Shown: piece after piece, positions 59,201 through 60,683 of the stretch
How the letters are laid out: every line of letters begins with the position of its first letter
Position numbering within the stretch: the first letter of the stretch is position 1
Assembly (NCBI RefSeq): GCF_024979315.1
Contig: NZ_JANLCK010000016.1
Span: 1-60,683 of the forward strand
Length of the DNA stretch: 60,683 nt
Direction: 5' to 3'
Source of the DNA: Herbiconiux oxytropis
GTDB taxonomy: Bacteria; Actinomycetota; Actinomycetes; Actinomycetales; Microbacteriaceae
Position numbers and translations under genes: made by a program
The notes under the pieces: generated by a model
What the model was told of the DNA's origin: nothing
The model's input: only the letters and a program-made list of their open reading frames with translations
Databases searched by the model: none

Positions 59201-60085
59201 GCGAACGAGGTTCCGCTCGTGCGAGCGCCGACTCCCGTCGCCGCCGCAGTCGACGGAGTCTGCTCCGATGTGCTCTTCGTCGGGATGATGGGCTCCGGAG
59301 AACGCTCCTCGAGCAATACCGACTTCCTGGGCTCGCGCGTGCGCGAGATTCTCGTCGGCGCCAGCCAGGCGTACGTCGGCGACGGAACGACGAATGACGT
59401 GTCGTTCAACGCCATCGGGATCGACTACGAAGCGAACGCGGTCCCTATCCTCCAGACTCCGGGGCTTTCACCCTGGGGCCAGCTCGAGGCCGTGAGCAAC
59501 TACGTTCCCGGTGCTTGGGACGGCTCCGTGAGGCTCATCGCTCAGCTCGAAGAAGCCGTGGCCGAGTGCGGTGCGACGGGCCAGAAGATCGTTCTGGCCG
59601 GCTACTCGCAAGGTGCGTGGGCGATCCATGCCGCCCTCAACTTCCTGGAGGCGTCGGATTCTCCTCTTCTGGAGCACATCGCCGGTGTCGCGCTTCTGGC
59701 TGATCCTCTGCGATTCCATGGATTGAACATCACGAACACAGGCGTCGCCTCTCCGGGCGACGGGTTCGCGGCCACGTTCATCGGGTCCGCGGGCATCGCC
59801 TACATGGATTGGCTCAAGTCGTCGGCCCTCGCCGGCATCGACGGAGTCGACAACGTCACGATGAGCGAGTTCTCCTACCCTTCATCCCTGGTCGACAAGA
59901 CGGTGCAGCTGTGTTCGGGAGGCGACGCCGTCTGTGACACCAGCTACATCCTGGACTCGTCCAGAATCGGACAGATCGACTCGAACTTCGCGGCCGGCTC
60001 GGGGATCCATGGCAGCTACAGCACCGGAGAGCTCCGCCACCTCGGTGCGGAGCTGCGATTCATCGCGCTGAGCGAAGCGCGGTAG
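56291..60085 (+). CDS. Secreted Ig-repeat / beta-helix / cutinase fusion protein
   Basis: The 1264-aa protein has a signal peptide (about 1-35). Three almost identical 92-residue Ig-like repeats follow (59-150, 151-242, 243-334; each with FSYQWKRAG and a GATKSTYVPVAADVGK-type end), then two diverged repeats (about 335-520). Next is a right-handed beta-helix-like region (about 525-980). The C-terminal cutinase-type alpha/beta hydrolase starts at Cys-Ser-Asp-Val (about 980) and has GSGE, nucleophile S1106 in GYSQG, D1212 in GDAVC and H1240 in HGSY. Cutinases hydrolyse polyesters or lipid esters; the repeats and helix would bind a surface or polysaccharide. There is no sortase or CWB2 signal, so it is probably released or bound through its repeats. 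Confidence 0.85.
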   Translation: MNTSSQLLRRALVALAALIVVSSSISPLSVAAAESRVVSTHNVGASIPSDPTTRSAGVPFKVAPVPTVSGSVKVGASLTAKPGVWSPVPAFSYQWKRAGVGISGATKSTYVPVAADVGKKLTVTVTGKKTGVTTTSKTSAATVPVAAKDVPFKVAPVPTVSGAVKVGATLTAKPGVWSPVPAFSYQWKRAGAGISGATKSTYVPVAADVGKTLTVTVTGKKTGVTTTSKTSAATVPVAAKDVPFKVAPVPTVSGAVKVGATLTAKPGVWSPVPAFSYQWKRAGVGISGATKSTYVPVAADVGKTLTVTVTGQKTGVTTTSKTSAATAPVVTADKSLTATPVPIVTGTARVGSVLTADAGSWAPAPVAVAYQWIVAGMGVSGATNKTFVLPAEAAGKTVTVAVTGSKAGYTSKTTTSVATAMVEPLEVTSDGPLVIDGKTVVGEVLSVNLGRWSPSSLRYSYQWSNADGAITGATSSTYKLTPADAFSPIQVAVTGSKAGYSPLTRYSDYTAEVHDGVSLLVQGTISTNTAWNKRTTPVVIVTGDLTVAAGKTLTIGEGVVVKFDYGVAMYVPGALVARGSARAPVIFTARSDNSFGGDTRGGTDQPVADSWEAIYVNDSGKVDVTHLESYFGKGFFDGGDEIANGGGFTIADSTVTGSVSLMRGGSESSDRVISLTRNTITDGTIRVELNYPDVHGAVEIADNVLSGFDGQPIAVRQYDLRPSKLGGNTVTGTGINAIFVEGTLVEDWTVPTTGMPFVVGEIGLTIPEGIAMTVLPGTVLKFDQHAEGFSPAPGLTVQGSLSVPGTFDDPVVMTYYNDTTVGGDLGEASGELPPGYIPTGRGDMWQGIIVENAGVFSADNLTIRKAGTACGTVCAKGESTVRLGAVDLEESAAWYCLTLEPDVTGYFHGSVDTCEFGIRRDVFIDSETRFDARSVQWGDGGPPGFNENPQLWNVRFEYDARLDVYPWRGVANEVPLVRAPTPVAAAVDGVCSDVLFVGMMGSGERSSSNTDFLGSRVREILVGASQAYVGDGTTNDVSFNAIGIDYEANAVPILQTPGLSPWGQLEAVSNYVPGAWDGSVRLIAQLEEAVAECGATGQKIVLAGYSQGAWAIHAALNFLEASDSPLLEHIAGVALLADPLRFHGLNITNTGVASPGDGFAATFIGSAGIAYMDWLKSSALAGIDGVDNVTMSEFSYPSSLVDKTVQLCSGGDAVCDTSYILDSSRIGQIDSNFAAGSGIHGSYSTGELRHLGAELRFIALSEAR
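56465..57292 (+). repeat. Three tandem 276-bp coding repeats
   Basis: Units begin at 56465, 56741 and 57017 (each with CCGTTCAAGGTGGCGCCGGT). The second and third differ at only a few bases, while the first differs slightly more. The period is exactly 92 codons, so copy number can change without breaking the frame. Confidence 0.95.
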
Positions 60086-60095
60086 CCGCCGACTC

Positions 60096-60101
60096 TAAAA
60101 T
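60096..60101 (+). promoter_or_regulatory. -10 element upstream of the 153-aa gene
   Basis: TAAAAT, a near-consensus hexamer that is rare in this GC-rich sequence, 12 bases before the ATG at 60114. Confidence 0.45.
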
Positions 60102-60113
60102 GAGTAGGACGCG

Positions 60114-60575
60114 ATGATTCTCGGGTACTCGATCTGGTCGCATGACCGTGCGATGTCGTCGGTGGAGGTCAACCATGTCGTCGCTTCCAGTGCCGGAGCC
60201 GACCATCCGGCCGGGGTCTCGACGCGCACCATCCTCGGCGACGGCGGGCCTGACGATCCGCTCAAGCTGCATGCACCGAGCTATCTGACGGCGTTCGACC
60301 CCCGACGGGAGATCGCCGGCACCGATCGTGCGGCGCGTGACCGCCTTTCACGGGAGATCGCATCGATCGGTCTCGACGAGGCGAGCCTCCTCGTCGACGG
60401 TGAAGCCGTCTCGGGGGAGGGGTTCGTGTGGGGAAGGTGGTGCTTCTGGAAGGCCGTTCGGGAGGAGTATGTGTGGACCGTCGCTGCGCCCAGCGACATC
60501 GCCGCGGCCGGATTCGCAACTTCGAAAAGGCCGCTCCGTGCATCCGAAGCCGGCGATCGAAGCGGGTCGGACTGA
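60114..60575 (+). CDS. Protein of unknown function (153 aa)
   Basis: This soluble protein has no signal peptide, membrane helix or motif that I recognise. It contains GFVWGRWCFWKAVREEYVW (about residues 105-123), an aromatic stretch suggesting a folded beta-sheet domain. The C terminus is Ser/Arg/Gly rich and probably disordered. TAAAAT upstream supports expression. It lies alone between the cutinase gene and the right-hand insertion sequence. Confidence 0.6.
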   Translation: MILGYSIWSHDRAMSSVEVNHVVASSAGADHPAGVSTRTILGDGGPDDPLKLHAPSYLTAFDPRREIAGTDRAARDRLSREIASIGLDEASLLVDGEAVSGEGFVWGRWCFWKAVREEYVWTVAAPSDIAAAGFATSKRPLRASEAGDRSGSD

Positions 60576-60620
60576 AGCGGGCCGTGGGGTGTGCATGATC
60601 CGTTCGAGTCATAGGCATCG

Positions 60621-60683
60621 GGATGCTCCTATGGATGTCTAGTGGTGATGACGTAGTAGATTTCGCGGGCGATGAGGCGTTTG
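60621..60683 (-). mobile_element. 3' end of an IS110-like insertion sequence (right edge)
   Basis: Exact inverted copy of bases 1-63. The element points into the window, as the left copy does, so the two copies converge on the segment. The body of the element lies beyond base 60683. Confidence 0.75.
60629..60682 (-). CDS. IS110-family transposase, C-terminal fragment (partial, 5' end outside window)
   Basis: Identical 17-residue tail and stop codon to the fragment at 2-55, on the opposite strand. Confidence 0.6.
   Translation of the reverse strand, partial: KRLIAREIYYVITTRHP

Noticed and set aside
1-60683. Linear replicon with terminal inverted repeats
   Set aside because: The 63-bp inverted ends contain a truncated transposase tail with the rest missing outside, which fits contig ends in an IS rather than telomeres.

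Overview
The window is 60.7 kb of very GC-rich DNA with dense, mostly 4-base-overlapping genes, GTG/TTG starts and several apparently leaderless promoters. This points to an actinobacterium. Three secreted proteins carrying CWB2 wall-binding repeats, and the style of the exopolysaccharide genes, suggest the Microbacteriaceae; the genus cannot be named from the sequence alone. Both ends stop inside the same 63-bp sequence in opposite orientation. It encodes the last residues of an IS110-like transposase, so the window looks like a contig held between two copies of one insertion sequence. No tRNA, rRNA or CRISPR was seen.

Region 1 (0.2-14.2 kb) is catabolic. It holds a three-subunit molybdenum hydroxylase of the xanthine dehydrogenase/CoxLMS type with an AraC regulator, then a TetR repressor divergent from a tightly packed run: a branched-chain-amino-acid-type ABC importer (LivG, LivF, LivH, LivM, binding protein), an amidohydrolase, a fumarylacetoacetase and a cupin. 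Together these look like uptake and ring-cleavage machinery for an unidentified small (hetero)aromatic or amide substrate.

Region 2 (14.2-25.2 kb) is surface and repeat rich. It holds a minimal CWB2-only secreted protein, an O-antigen ligase/polymerase-like membrane protein, an unknown coiled-coil protein and a giant (about 1837 aa) CWB2-anchored protein with seven Cys-rich modules. The giant gene is bracketed by two direct copies of a palindromic intergenic repeat. A half copy (cut by the left IS) and a collapsed copy of the same repeat occur elsewhere.

Region 3 (25.2-30.7 kb) has two divergent ribbon-helix-helix proteins, two paralogous SGNH hydrolases flanking an acyltransferase-SGNH protein, and a second acyltransferase: a polysaccharide O-acylation/deacylation module.

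Region 4 (30.9-54.3 kb) is a complete exopolysaccharide or wall-glycan locus: Wzz/BY-kinase, a membrane-anchored sensor-like protein, initiating sugar transferase, polymerase, GT2, a CWB2 protein, two pyruvyltransferases around an F420-dehydrogenase-beta-like Fe-S protein, a Wzx flippase, three GT4 enzymes, a WcaF-like acetyltransferase, GDP-mannose dehydratase, GDP-fucose synthase, UDP-glucose dehydrogenase and a DUF4012 protein. The inferred product is an anionic, fucose- and glucuronate-containing, pyruvylated and acetylated polymer resembling colanic acid. Because CWB2 proteins are encoded inside and beside this locus, the polymer may be their wall ligand.

Region 5 (54.4-60.6 kb) continues the surface theme: an LPNTG sortase substrate, a GH26-like lipoprotein, a 1264-aa Ig-repeat/beta-helix/cutinase fusion and a small unknown protein.
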